Of a stretch of 64,000 nt of DNA, positions 1-7,961 are shown in pieces (positions within the stretch are counted from its first letter, which is position 1; each line of letters starts with the position of its first letter). The notes beneath the pieces were generated by a model. It was not told the origin of the DNA. It searched no databases and worked only from the letters and a program-made list of their open reading frames with translations. Both the position numbers and the translations under genes were made by a program. This DNA is from Planctomycetota bacterium. GTDB lineage: Bacteria; Planctomycetota; Phycisphaerae; Phycisphaerales; UBA1924. Location: the NCBI GenBank assembly GCA_014584315.1, contig JACTNA010000016.1:143788-207787 (forward strand). The letters are read 5' to 3'.

Positions 1-1675
1 TGCCGGTGACCTCGTCGTAGTCTTCCAGCGACATCACCAGCATGGCGTCGGGGTCTTCGATGAACTTCACCAGGTTGGGCCGGCGGCGGATGACGCTGCC
101 GTCGCGAGTCTCGCTGAAGCTGGTCTTGTTGATCGGGCCGTAGGCGCGCACGAATCGGTCGTAGGCGAGATTCAGATCGCGGCGGGCCTCGTCGCGGTGC
201 TCCGCTGGCCAGCCCTCGTTCTGCGACTCAAGCACACGGCGGGCGCGGTCACGGATATCAATCAGCGCCGCCATGCGCTTACCGGTCAGCGTGCCGTTCG
301 CTTTCAGCGCCGTACCGCCGTAGACGACGGGCACTGTCTGACGGCCGGCGACTTGGTAGATACCGCGATCCTCGCCGACGAAGAAGCTCCCCTCGTCGAT
401 GTGGCGCTGCAGCGGCGGCGGAACAAACGACGGCGCGGCCGGCTCTTGCGGCCGGGTCGCCTGCATCGGCGAAAACTCCGGCAGGCGGGCGATCGCCTCG
501 CGGAGTCTCGCGGCAAGGTCTCCACCGCCGCGGACGCTGTATCCCTCGCCGTAGAGCGTGTCCTTGCGGCTCCACTCGCCCAGCACCATTTCCGGGTGAT
601 TCAGGAAGTAGCGGTTGACGGGAACCTCGACACCCTCGACGGCGAGCGAGGCCACGCGCAGCCAGTCGGGGTCTACGTGATGCTGCGGCTCGCCGGGGGC
701 GCGCCTGCGCAGGAAAAGGATGTCGGTGACGACGGACGTGCCCTCGCGCCTGAAGGCGTCGGACGGCAGGCGGATCGCCCCCACGAAATCCGTCCGCTCG
801 GCGAGATACTCGCGGATCGCGGCGTTCTGCTTGTCGAGCGTGAAATGCGAGGTGACCACAGCCAGCACGCCGCCGGGCTTGAGCGCGTCCACGGACTTCG
901 CGATGAAGTAGTCGTGCAGGGCGAGCTTCTGCCCGTGATAGTCGAGCCGGATGTCGGCGAAGGGGACGTTGCCGATCACGGCGTCGATGCCGCCCTCGGG
1001 GAGTTTCGAGTCACGGAAGTTCTCGATGCGGATGTCGTGCTGCGGGTGCAGCGCCCGGGCGATACGCCCGGAAATCGAATCCAGCTCGACGCCGATGAAG
1101 CGCCTGTTCCCGCTGCCCTGGCGCATGAAGTTGCCGATGCCGCAGCCCGGTTCGAGGACCAGCGCGTCGTCGGGTGCGCCCAATCGCCCGATGGCTTCGT
1201 GGATCGCCGCAATGACGGTCGGCGACGTGTAGAAGGCGTTGAAGGTGGTCCGCCTAGCGCTCTCGTACTCCTCGGGCGAAAGCAGCGCCTTCAGTTCCTC
1301 GCCGAGCACCTGCCAGCCGGCGTCCTTGAACCACCCGGTCACCGGGTCGGGGAAGATCGAGAGCGCCACCGGCCCGAAGCCGGCGAACCTGGCGAGGGTT
1401 CGCTGCTCATCGGGCGTGGCCCGCCGGCCTTCCTGCTCGATGGCCTTCAGCGTGCGGATGGCCGCGAGGATGTCGCGGGCCTTCTCCTTCTCGCCGCTGG
1501 CGATCTCGACAACCGGGGCGGGAGTGCTATCCGGCGATTGCTCGGTCGTCCCGGCGCGATGCGGAGTCTCGACGGGAGGCGCGGCGTCGTGATCCGGCCG
1601 GGGCGTCGGCGGCGGCAGATCCCACAGCGTGGGGGCGCGACGCGCCTTCAGCCGCGCGACGTGAGACTGCGGACG
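1..1675 (-). CDS. Giant DNA methylase/helicase-type plasmid protein, N-terminal part
   Basis: This gene reads on the minus strand and runs off the left edge, so only the N-terminal roughly 550 residues are present. The frame contains an S-adenosylmethionine motif (LVLEPGCGIGNFM) and a GNVPFAD segment, which is the form of the N6-adenine methylase NPPY-type motif seen in the giant methylase/SNF2-helicase proteins of ICEs and plasmids (relatives of phage P1 DarB). In that family the methylase part is followed by a helicase part, which here would lie outside the window. The N-terminus is uncertain: there is no ATG, GTG or TTG in this frame around 1675, and the frame stays open upstream to an ATG at 2077, fully overlapping the 105-residue gene. 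Likely roles are protection of incoming DNA or epigenetic modification (family knowledge plus inference). Confidence 0.75.
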
Positions 1676-1965
1676 AACGCCATCGCGGCGTCCAGAGACA
1701 ACTGCCCCTGCCCGCTGGCCGGAAACGCGGCCTGTAAACGATGCTCCATCTCCGCCGCCGCGATCTCCATCGCCGCGCTCGCCGCCTGTGCGGGGTCGAG
1801 GTCCGGCCTCGTCGCCGCCAGGTCCTTCTTCAGTTCCTCGTGCCGGGCCTTGAGCGCCGTCGCCAGCGTCTCGGTCGCCGCCAGCAGCATCCGGCCGCGG
1901 CGGAGCTGCTCGTGCAGCGGCGGCGCGCTCTGCAGGAGTTCGAGGATGATCGTCTTGTACGGCAT
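1648..1965 (-). CDS. Small coiled-coil protein upstream of the methylase
   Basis: A 105-residue protein starting MPYKTIILELL and rich in Ala, Leu, Glu and Lys, with heptad-like helices (about residues 20-80). Its stop overlaps the region where the giant methylase gene must begin, so the two are probably translated together. Proteins with this start and size regularly precede the giant methylase gene in integrative elements (recalled association, not searched). A GGGAGAACCCC stretch just before the ATG gives a ribosome site of modest quality. No enzymatic motif is visible. Function unknown; an accessory partner of the methylase is inferred from position only. Confidence 0.75.
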   Translation of the reverse strand: MPYKTIILELLQSAPPLHEQLRRGRMLLAATETLATALKARHEELKKDLAATRPDLDPAQAASAAMEIAAAEMEHRLQAAFPASGQGQLSLDAAMAFVRSLTSRG

Positions 1966-2237
1966 GGGGTTCTCCCTCGGTTTGTTGCGGCGGTTCTTCC
2001 AGGGCGACGGCGGCGCCCTCCCCGTCGAGCGTGAAAAGCAGCGGTGTTTCTGAACCGGGGCGTGACCGTCTGCGCATCGTCACGGCGCGGCGTGCCCGCC
2101 CGTTCCATCGTCGCCGGTGCGTCCACGCGCAGAGGCATCACCGCCGGAGACGACGGCCCCGGAAGGCACAGTCATGGCAAGGTGGACGGAAGATTCGATG
2201 CACGCGGGGCGGGAATGACGGGGCATGGAGTCGGTGG

Positions 2238-2259
2238 TGTGAGTTGTGGCGTACTCACA
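2238..2259. promoter_or_regulatory. Inverted repeat TGTGAGT/ACTCACA
   Basis: Perfect 7-bp arms (2238-2244 and 2253-2259) separated by 8 bp, with an outer GTGG/CCAC pair. It is the only structured element seen in the gap from 1966 to 2326, between the HTH gene and the methylase operon. It could be the operator recognised by the HTH protein just upstream, or part of a terminator for that gene; there is no T-run, which favours an operator. Confidence 0.4.
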
Positions 2260-2326
2260 TGCCACACTCCCGCCGACGAATCAACCCAAAACTGAATCGG
2301 CCGAAGCACGCCTCGCTTCCGGCAGG

Positions 2327-2602
2327 TCAACGCCGGCGGACAGAGCGGATGATCGCCAACGGGTCGTCCCATTCCAGCGCCTCGCACCAGTCGAGGAACT
2401 CGATGGGGTCGAGCCGGCGCTGGCCGGTCAGGGTCTTGTGGACCGTGGTCCTCGGGCGGTCGAGGCGCTCGGCGAGCGCCCGCACCGACAGGCCCAGCTC
2501 GTCCGCCCGGGCGTGGATGAGCCGGGCGAGGCCCTGGTACGCGGAGTGCTGTAGGGGCTGCTTGGTCGGCAGTAGACGTTTTTTGCCGCGGGTCGTTGGC
2601 AC
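2327..2602 (-). CDS. Small XRE-type helix-turn-helix regulator
   Basis: A protein of about 91 residues with a clear helix-turn-helix: an acidic first helix, then LSVRALAERLDRPRTTVHKT, which is the XRE/Cro pattern, followed by LTGQRRLDPIEFLDWCEALE. A role as a DNA-binding regulator of the neighbouring plasmid genes is inferred. The start is uncertain. GTG at 2602 is used here because the only in-frame alternative is a TTG at 2638; neither has a good ribosome site, and the region overlaps a promoter on the other strand (2596-2625), so the regulator and the exported-protein gene diverge. Confidence 0.7.
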   Translation of the reverse strand: MPTTRGKKRLLPTKQPLQHSAYQGLARLIHARADELGLSVRALAERLDRPRTTVHKTLTGQRRLDPIEFLDWCEALEWDDPLAIIRSVRRR

Positions 2603-2625
2603 ATCCCTATCAGAGCGGCTATACT
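2596..2625 (+). promoter_or_regulatory. Sigma70-like promoter for the PEP-CTERM gene
   Basis: TTGGCA at 2596-2601 and TATACT at 2620-2625 are separated by 18 bp. Transcription would start near 2632 and read into the exported protein gene at 2714. The element lies over the start of the divergent HTH gene, so that protein may control it (inference). Confidence 0.55.
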
Positions 2626-2713
2626 GAGGTGTCCCCAAAATGCGGACAGTCCGCGCGGGCGTGCCGTCGCGGAATCTGCCGCTTCAACCCGGATGCCCAG
2701 GAGAGAAAAGACC

Positions 2714-3349
2714 ATGCGGCTCGGAGTCGTTGTCGCCGTCATCGCCATGCTCGCCCCCCTCGCCTCCGCCGACATCATCGAGGTCGGCGGGGCGGCCGTC
2801 GTCGCGGAGCCGCCGTCCAACATCGCGCTCAACCAGTGGGAGAGCGACACCGAGATCCGCGGCTTCTTCGAGCGGCAGACCGTGCTGTTCTCGGACCTGG
2901 CCCTGGACCACGTCAACACGGGCCTCGTCGATCACGAGTCGCTGGTGGTGCCGGGCCTCGTCTCCGCCGGGACGGCGGTGCAGAGCTACCTGTTCCACGC
3001 TGACTCCGTGGCCGGCTTTGACGCGCTGCTCTCCGGCTACGTCGTCTTCGACCAGCCGATCCTGGGTGTGCTGATCCACACCGCGTCGATGAACGGCACG
3101 GACGACTTCCTCGGCCGGCCGGGCGTGACCTACGGCAACAGCCCCGGCAGGCGGCTGGAACTGCCCCCCGGCTCGCTGGACACGTTCGAGATTTCCGGGG
3201 ACCGGACGCGGCTGGACTTCACGCTGAAGTTCGGTGCGGCCTACGACGAGATTCGCATCGTCACCGCCGTGCCCGAACCCGGCTCGCTCGCCCTGCTCTC
3301 CCTGGTCGGGTTCGCCGGCCTGCGGCGACGGAGGGAGGCGCGGCGATGA
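2714..3349 (+). CDS. PEP-CTERM-sorted exported protein
   Basis: A 211-residue protein with an N-terminal signal peptide (MRLGVVVAVIAMLAPLASA) and a C-terminal PEP-CTERM sorting signal: VPEPGSLALL, a hydrophobic segment and a basic tail ending RRRREARR. PEP-CTERM proteins are exported and processed by exosortase in Gram-negative, polysaccharide-making bacteria and in many planctomycetes (family knowledge). The middle part is beta-rich with no recognised domain. The start at 2714 is chosen over the in-frame ATG at 2693 because AGGAG lies at 2699-2703, 10 bases ahead. The stop overlaps the next ATG (ATGA), so it forms an operon with the following gene. Its presence between plasmid genes suggests cargo. 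Confidence 0.85.
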   Translation: MRLGVVVAVIAMLAPLASADIIEVGGAAVVAEPPSNIALNQWESDTEIRGFFERQTVLFSDLALDHVNTGLVDHESLVVPGLVSAGTAVQSYLFHADSVAGFDALLSGYVVFDQPILGVLIHTASMNGTDDFLGRPGVTYGNSPGRRLELPPGSLDTFEISGDRTRLDFTLKFGAAYDEIRIVTAVPEPGSLALLSLVGFAGLRRRREARR

Positions 3350-3828
3350 GCGGCAGACCATCTGCGAGTCGGGACGTGCGCACGAGCGAGGCGGAATTGC
3401 AGACGCAGTTGTACGAGCCGCGCAGGAAGGGCCGGCTGCTGCATTTCCTGGGATGGGTGAACGACGTTGGGCCGGTACTGTTGCCATCCATCGGCGTCAT
3501 TGTGGGGCTGGTCATTGCCGCTTGGCTGATCAGCGACGCCGGCGGCCTGCCCGCCGTGTCGAAGGCGATCACGCGGCATCGCTTGGCGGGAACGTGGCAC
3601 GTCAAGGGGAGTTTCGCCGACTGGAAGTTCGGCCGCGACGGGACATGGACGGAGGATGCCCTCATCGACACGCACGGCTCCTACACCCTGCTGGACGACG
3701 ACCGCATCCACATCAAGGGATTGCTCGGAGCGACGATGGAGTTCAAGTACACGTTCGACGATGAGGGCCTGCTGCTGAAGGGGAACAACGGGACACCGTT
3801 CAGCTTCCGCCTGACGCGAAAGGACTGA
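3346..3828 (+). CDS. Single-pass membrane protein, function unknown
   Basis: A 160-residue protein overlapping the PEP-CTERM gene by 4 bp (ATGA). Residues 1-38 are basic and cytosolic in type, a hydrophobic span follows at about 40-63 (VLLPSIGVIVGLVIAAWLIS), and the remainder is an extracytoplasmic beta-rich domain with repeated short strands (LAGTWHVKGS, WKFGRDGTWT, DDRIHIKG). The C-terminal part resembles small lipocalin-like 'TW..G.W.F..DGT' modules in general appearance only. I do not recognise the family. Coupling to the PEP-CTERM gene suggests a shared envelope role. Confidence 0.75.
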   Translation: MSGRPSASRDVRTSEAELQTQLYEPRRKGRLLHFLGWVNDVGPVLLPSIGVIVGLVIAAWLISDAGGLPAVSKAITRHRLAGTWHVKGSFADWKFGRDGTWTEDALIDTHGSYTLLDDDRIHIKGLLGATMEFKYTFDDEGLLLKGNNGTPFSFRLTRKD

Positions 3829-4110
3829 CCCGATTGCCGGACAATCTGTTTCCTGCACCGGCGACATTACGCGAGAAATCGCCTCTGAACGGTCAAAGAG
3901 TCCCTTCGGGCGGTGACACGGCCTCGAAGTCGATTCCTCGCTTCTACGGGCGTCTATCGAGGCCGGGAACGATGCCACAGGCTCGAACCCTTCCCTGAAT
4001 GCCACACGGGCCTCTCCGCGACGTGAAGCCGTTGCGGTTTGCTCAGCCGGGGCAACTCTCCGGTCTGCCGGCGGTGCTTTCTGGCTGCGGCTGCTGCGGT
4101 TTTTGTGGCG

Positions 4111-4119
4111 TAATCCACA
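4111..4119 (+). other. DnaA-box-like site
   Basis: TAATCCACA differs from the DnaA consensus TTATCCACA at one position. It lies in the gene-free stretch 3829-4381 upstream of the replication initiator and 140 bp before the iteron-like repeats, as expected for a plasmid oriV. A single near-match is weak evidence on its own. Confidence 0.35.
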
Positions 4120-4262
4120 GGTGGCGCCGTTCTTTCGATGAGGCGTGCGAGCCGCCGCCTCGGCCAGCGCTGTCGGGGCGCGCTCGGCGGCGGTCGCGGT
4201 GCTTTGTATTGGAATATAAGAAAGAGGCAGGGGTGCAAGTCGTTGATCTTGCTCGATCCGAA

Positions 4263-4325
4263 CCGTCACGATCTGTCGGGCGACCGTCAGGACCGGTCGG
4301 TGCACCGTCAGAAAGCCCTTGCGCT
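4263..4325 (+). repeat. Iteron-like 21-bp repeats (candidate oriV)
   Basis: CCGTCA recurs at 4263, 4284 and 4305, exactly 21 bp apart. The first two units match further (CCGTCA, then GA, then GTCGG). A 17-22 bp period immediately upstream of a Rep gene is typical of plasmid iterons. The rest of the 3829-4381 gap shows no credible gene; an AT-richer patch lies at about 4204-4232. Confidence 0.5.
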
Positions 4326-4348
4326 TCTGTCGGTCATCTGCCAGTGTG

Positions 4349-4366
4349 TTGTCTGACTACAGACAA
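4349..4366 (+). promoter_or_regulatory. Inverted repeat TTGTCTG/CAGACAA at the rep start
   Basis: Perfect 7-bp arms with a 4-bp ACTA spacer, ending 5 bp before the GGAGG ribosome site of the initiator gene. The position suggests an autoregulatory operator for the Rep protein, in which a dimer binds the palindrome and monomers bind the repeats (established for several iteron plasmids; inferred here). Confidence 0.55.
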
Positions 4367-4381
4367 AAATGGAGGGTGAAA

Positions 4382-5116
4382 ATGACGGATGATCGACAGG
4401 GTGCGGCGCTCGTCGCGGGAGGCGCGGCAACCGCCGGAGGCGCGAACCAGATCAGCACGAAGCGGGGCTTCCCGGTCTACCGCACGAACCCGAGCGTGCC
4501 CGCGTCCAACGGCATGACGACGCGCACCAAGCGCTTCCATGTGCCGGGCGGCAAGGGTTCGGTGATCGTGGACCACAGCAGCGGCGAGATCAAGGGCATT
4601 GGCGGCATGGGCTTCTGGTGGGAGGAGGAAGTCGATAGCAGCCGTTTCGTCAAGCTCTTCCTCGACGGCATCAAGCAGGCGGCCGGCCTGTCGAAGACCG
4701 GCATGCAGGTCTTCGAGCTGGTCTACCACCAGATGCGGGCCAATCCCGGTTCGGACGAGATCAAGCTCAACCAGTACCTCGCCAAGGACCACGGCATCAA
4801 CGACCGCACGTACCAGCGCGGCGTGCGCGAACTGCTCGAAAAGGAGTTCCTCTACCGCAGCCCGTCCGACGGCGTGTTCTTCGTCAACATCCGCTTCATG
4901 TTCAACGGCGACCGCCTTGCCTTCGTGCGCTCGTACCACCTCAAGGGTTCGAGCCGGCAGCAGGAACTGCAACTGGAGGCGGCGCCGTCCCTCCCCTCGC
5001 CTCCGGCGCAACTCGAAGCGCCCGCTTCGCCCGGCGTCGATGCGATTGAACCGGCCGGCGTTGATGCCGGCTCGGACTCCGGGAGCGATACAGGCGGAAG
5101 CGCTCAGGGAATGTAG
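4382..5116 (+). CDS. Winged-helix replication initiator (RepL/RepA-like)
   Basis: A 244-residue protein started at 4382 because GGAGG (4371-4375) precedes that ATG by 6 bases; an upstream in-frame ATG lacks a ribosome site. The core (about 95-190) reads as a winged helix: helices around KTGMQVFELVYHQM and DEIKLNQYLAKDHG, recognition helix INDRTYQRGVRELLEK, then a beta wing FFVNIRFMFNGDRLAFVRSY. This layout matches RepL/RepA-type plasmid initiators. The N-terminus is disordered and the last 60 residues are Pro/Ala/Ser-rich. The upstream repeats, palindrome and DnaA-like box and the neighbouring ParA support replication of a plasmid-like element. Confidence 0.7.
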   Translation: MTDDRQGAALVAGGAATAGGANQISTKRGFPVYRTNPSVPASNGMTTRTKRFHVPGGKGSVIVDHSSGEIKGIGGMGFWWEEEVDSSRFVKLFLDGIKQAAGLSKTGMQVFELVYHQMRANPGSDEIKLNQYLAKDHGINDRTYQRGVRELLEKEFLYRSPSDGVFFVNIRFMFNGDRLAFVRSYHLKGSSRQQELQLEAAPSLPSPPAQLEAPASPGVDAIEPAGVDAGSDSGSDTGGSAQGM

Positions 5117-5418
5117 CCGTTCGAGCGCAGCCAAGGTTCGATGGCCTGCTCCAGGATGTCCTGCAACGTGTTCGGCTCGACGCCCTTCAACTGCCGCTCC
5201 AGCGAGGCGCGCTTGAGCGCCTTGGCGTAGTCGTCGCGGATGCGCGTGCTGAGCGACACGCGGTTGATGGCCGGCGCTTGCGGCGTCGCTGCCTCGGACT
5301 TCACGACGGCCGGCGGTGCCGCTGCGGCTTTCCCTTCGTACACGAACTCGCGGGCCACCACGGTGTCCACCTTCGGCGTGGCCTTCAGTCCCTCGGCGAG
5401 TGAGCGTCGTTCGGCCAT
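5104..5418 (-). CDS. Small DNA-binding partner of ParA (ribbon-helix-helix-like)
   Basis: A 104-residue protein starting at 5418, after a purine-rich GGAGGGGAGGGG site. The N-terminal half is Ala/Pro/Lys-rich and flexible. The C-terminal half (about 52-104) contains RVSLSTRIRDDYAKALKRAS, a strand-helix pattern like Arc/MetJ-type ribbon-helix-helix proteins, followed by LEQAIEPWLRSNG. It lies 17 bp downstream of parA, which fits the small ParG/ParR-type partner of a type Ib ParA that binds a nearby centromere (inference). Its 3' end overlaps the convergent rep gene by 13 bp. Confidence 0.65.
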   Translation of the reverse strand: MAERRSLAEGLKATPKVDTVVAREFVYEGKAAAAPPAVVKSEAATPQAPAINRVSLSTRIRDDYAKALKRASLERQLKGVEPNTLQDILEQAIEPWLRSNGYIP

Positions 5419-5435
5419 GCGTCCCCTCCCCTCCG

Positions 5436-6113
5436 CTATGTCGCAACGGCCTGGCGCTTGCGTGCGGCCGGGCGCGATGACGCGACCGCATCGGGCAACA
5501 GTTCCCGAAACAGACGATCCACCTCGACGGCGGCTTCCCTGGCGCGCGAGCCCATGTGCCACACCACGGCCGCCTGGCCTGGCGCATCGGCGTAAATCTG
5601 GCGGAGCGTCATGAAGGTCGGCGTGATCGGCAGCTTGAGCAATGCCGCGGCTTCCCGCATGTCCTGCGTGAGCCGGTAGTTCTTTCCGACCATGCTGAGC
5701 ACGATCGTCGCCTTCGGTGGGCCGACGCGAATCTTCTGCGCCTGGCGGAGTACCTTCGTTGCGGCGTCCAGCGCGCGAATCTCCAGCATCGACGCCTTGC
5801 AGGGTACGATGGCCTGGTCGGCCACGAGCAGCAGCGCCCGGCTCGTCTCGGCGAGACTCCCCGGCCCGTCGGCGACGACGTAGTCGGTTTCCTGGGCCAG
5901 TTGCGGAAGCTCGTTGATGATGGTGTCCGGGTCGCGCATGCACAGCGTCTTGACCTGCGGCGCCGCCTCGCGAATCCACTGCGACGACGACTGCTGCGTG
6001 TCGCAGTCGGCCAGCGTCACCCGGTGGCCCTGCTTGTCGAGCCAAGCGGCCAGGTGGACGGCGAGCGTCGATTTCCCGACCCCGCCCTTGGAGTTCGCCA
6101 CGGCGATAATCAT
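5436..6113 (-). CDS. parA: ParA partition ATPase (type Ib)
   Basis: A 225-residue P-loop ATPase with a deviant Walker A motif at residues 9-16 (KGGVGKST), Walker A' (LADCDTQQSSSQW) and Walker B (YVVADGPGS). It has no N-terminal helix-turn-helix and is short, as in the ParA/MinD-type partition ATPases of type Ib systems. It would bind DNA non-specifically as the ATP dimer and move the plasmid through contact with its small partner, encoded 17 bp downstream. The ATG sits at the edge of a repeat array (6111-6312), so the promoter and the centromere probably coincide, and the partner may also repress transcription. Confidence 0.92.
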   Translation of the reverse strand: MIIAVANSKGGVGKSTLAVHLAAWLDKQGHRVTLADCDTQQSSSQWIREAAPQVKTLCMRDPDTIINELPQLAQETDYVVADGPGSLAETSRALLLVADQAIVPCKASMLEIRALDAATKVLRQAQKIRVGPPKATIVLSMVGKNYRLTQDMREAAALLKLPITPTFMTLRQIYADAPGQAAVVWHMGSRAREAAVEVDRLFRELLPDAVASSRPAARKRQAVAT

Positions 6114-6312
6114 GCCTGATGGCTAGCACGATTGCATGCCCGATGGCAAGCATTATTTGCAGCCGGCAGTCTGGCATGCCTTCAGGCACGCATGCCGGAC
6201 GGCAAGAGCGCCCGCACTCATGCCTGCATGACTGTCAGCCGTCAAGCCGTCACGTCATCCGGCCGTCATGCCTGCAAGCCTGCCGACAAGACGGAGAGCA
6301 AGCCGTCATGCC
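6111..6312. repeat. catgcc repeat array, candidate partition centromere
   Basis: CATGCC occurs at 6111, 6135, 6175, 6191, 6219, 6267 and 6307, and most copies are followed after 2-4 bases by GGC(A/T). The resulting units (CATGCC-nnn-nGGC-AAG-like) are imperfect palindromes of about 16 bp. GCCGTCA and CTGCAAGCC variants fill the rest up to about 6360. Dense short repeats directly upstream of parA are the usual form of parS/parC sites in ParA-ParG-type systems. The reading frame across this stretch gives only low-complexity peptide and is not a gene. Confidence 0.6.
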
Positions 6313-6382
6313 GTCGCGCCCGCATGCACGCCGTCAGGACGGTAAGCCAGCCTGCAAGCATGACAGCTTGCCAGCCAGCACA

Positions 6383-6418
6383 CTTTCACGGTGAAAGAAG
6401 TCCTAAGCACTGCTTAGG
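6383..6418. promoter_or_regulatory. Two adjacent near-perfect palindromes
   Basis: CTTTCAC-G-GTGAAAG (6383-6397) and CCTAAGCA-C-TGCTTAGG (6402-6418) stand four bases apart, upstream of the repeat array and parA. Odd-length palindromes with 7-8 bp arms look like operator sites for dimeric regulators. They could control the parA transcript. Confidence 0.45.
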
Positions 6419-6528
6419 GGAGATGTCTGCGACTGAAATGCTCTGCGAGAGAGATTCAGCGCGCGTCTTGGGCGGAATGCCCAGTCAGTCGTTCAACTGT
6501 GCCGAATCTGCCGTATACGGCCGTCGTC

Positions 6529-6559
6529 GTCGGGTCCTCACCAGCGGCTGGGACCCGAC
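6529..6559. repeat. Inverted repeat GTCGGGTCC/GGACCCGAC
   Basis: Perfect 9-bp arms with a 13-base spacer, flanked by further partial complementarity (CGTCG/CGACG). It is the only distinct structure in the gene-free stretch 6419-6806. There is no T-run, so it is not a clear terminator. It may be an RNA stem or a recombination-type site; function unknown. Confidence 0.35.
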
Positions 6560-6806
6560 ACGACGGGCGGCGGGCACGCCAGGTTCAACCCATCAATCTG
6601 CCGGTATGGTCCCGAGTCCGAGGGTTCCTCGTCTTCGGCTTCCCGCGCATGGGACGTGACAGGCGATGCCCCGCCTGGCGCGGAACATGCTACGGCGCGA
6701 TGCGGAATCAAGGAGCAGGGGCGGCAGCGCCGGCTCGACGCGCACGACAAGAACAGCGGGAACGGCGCCCACTGTCCAGCGTCGTGAAGATGAGGAGACG
6801 AAGCCC

Positions 6807-7205
6807 TCAGTGTTCGGAGGGCAGGTAGAGCGTCCAGTAGCGGCCGTCGTAGCCGGCCCACACGTCCACGTGGTCGAGCGGGAAGTCGGTCCACGGGACG
6901 TGGCGGGTGACGAAGGGAGGAACGCCGTCGTCGGCGCGGGCGGTCAGCGTTGCCGAGCGGTCCTCGCGGACTTCGAGCCGCCAGAAGTGCAGACTGAGCA
7001 CGCGCTCGTCGGTTCTGCCGGCCTTGGCCACGTCGCCACCAGCGATCGCCAGCGCAATCTCGTCGATGAGCCAGTACGCGCCGCCGCGGCTGGCAAGGTA
7101 GCGGATGCCCGGCGTGTAGATGACGCCGCGGGCGAGCGGGTGCCGGAAGCGTTCAAGGTCGCCCGTGAACTGGCAGAGGTCGGCATGGGTGAGCGGTGTG
7201 TCCAT
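6807..7205 (-). CDS. DUF6876-like plasmid protein
   Basis: A 132-residue protein. The start at 7205 is set by AGGAG 10 bases upstream. The sequence LCQFTGDLERFRHPLARGV, then IRYLASRGGAYWLIDEIALA, then a C-terminal W-rich part (TDFPLDHVDVWAGYDGRYWT) matches the pattern I know from DUF6876 proteins, which are common single genes on plasmids and ICEs. Function is not established. It heads a run of minus-strand accessory genes, separated by 324 bp from the next one. The assignment is from recall of the family pattern and not from a search. Confidence 0.7.
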   Translation of the reverse strand: MDTPLTHADLCQFTGDLERFRHPLARGVIYTPGIRYLASRGGAYWLIDEIALAIAGGDVAKAGRTDERVLSLHFWRLEVREDRSATLTARADDGVPPFVTRHVPWTDFPLDHVDVWAGYDGRYWTLYLPSEH

Positions 7206-7529
7206 CGGTTGTGTCTCCTTTCGTGGCTGGTTGACCGATGCACACCGCCCGGCGGCCGCGGAGAGCCGCCGCGTCAAGGGGATGGTGCGGGCAGGAGCGA
7301 AGCGACAACACGGTCCCCTTGAGGCCGGAGGCCGCACGCGGGGGCGGCGGACGCCAGGATGTGCATCAACAGGTCAACCCCACGGAAGGGAATCCGAGAG
7401 ACACAGCGACAAGTCAGGGCGCGCAAGCGTGAGGCGACCGCGTCGGGCCGCTCCCGCCGTGACGAATGCTCACGTCATCCGGGCTGGCGATGCCCAGACT
7501 GGCGCGCGGTTCGCGGCGGCTGTGAGCGG
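7206..7529. other. Gene-free stretch
   Basis: No supported coding region or structured repeat. It must hold the promoter and leader of the DUF6876-like gene on the minus strand; the reading frames on the plus strand are antisense extensions without ribosome sites. Confidence 0.5.
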
Positions 7530-7880
7530 TTACTTGCGGAGCGATTCGGCGACGTGGTCGAGGCGGACGGTCATGCGCTCGGTGGCCTCCCGGAGAATGG
7601 CGCCCATGAACGCGACGTACTCCTCGTCGTCGGCAATCCCGCCCTCTTGCGCATGTTGCAGCAGGCGCAGCACCGCCTCGAAGATGCGGCGAGCCGGCTG
7701 CGGGAGGGACGCGGCACGCTTCTGTGTGGCGGCGGAATAACGCCGCATCCAGCGGTCACCAAGCGGCACAGCGCCGGACTCCGCTTCGGCCAGGACGCTG
7801 TCGAGGATGTCCTGGGCGAGCACGATGCGGTCGGCGACCGAGAGCTTCCAGTAGTCGAAGTCGTCGGGCGGGTTGGTCAT
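7530..7880 (-). CDS. Small helical protein of unknown function
   Basis: A 116-residue protein started at 7880 behind GGAGGA. It is mostly alpha-helical. The segment LSVADRIVLAQDILDSVLAE resembles the first helices of 'putative addiction module component' proteins (LSxxERxxLAxxLxxSL), but the rest (DRWMRRYSAATQKRAASLPQ, then RIFEAVLRLLQHAQ) does not follow that family. No toxin partner is adjacent. It lies in the accessory gene run with the methyltransferase, 81 bp downstream of the 114-residue gene. Confidence 0.65.
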   Translation of the reverse strand: MTNPPDDFDYWKLSVADRIVLAQDILDSVLAEAESGAVPLGDRWMRRYSAATQKRAASLPQPARRIFEAVLRLLQHAQEGGIADDEEYVAFMGAILREATERMTVRLDHVAESLRK

Positions 7881-7961
7881 GGTTCCTCCGTGACAAGGTT
7901 GCATGTCGAGGATGCACAAAGTCCGTGCGCATGTAAACCGGAAAGTGAACCGGCACGCGCC

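Noticed and set aside
197..2053. 618-residue plus-strand frame
   Set aside because: It is antisense to the methylase gene, which has clear motifs, and its sequence is compositionally biased without domains.
6119..6394. 91-residue plus-strand frame through the repeat array
   Set aside because: It reads only as repeated Cys/His/Arg-rich peptide from the catgcc repeats; no ribosome site.
6111..6400. CRISPR array
   Set aside because: The repeats are short, degenerate and irregularly spaced without uniform spacers, and no cas genes are present.
7530..7880. Calling this gene an addiction-module antitoxin
   Set aside because: Only one helix pattern resembles that family and no toxin gene is adjacent.
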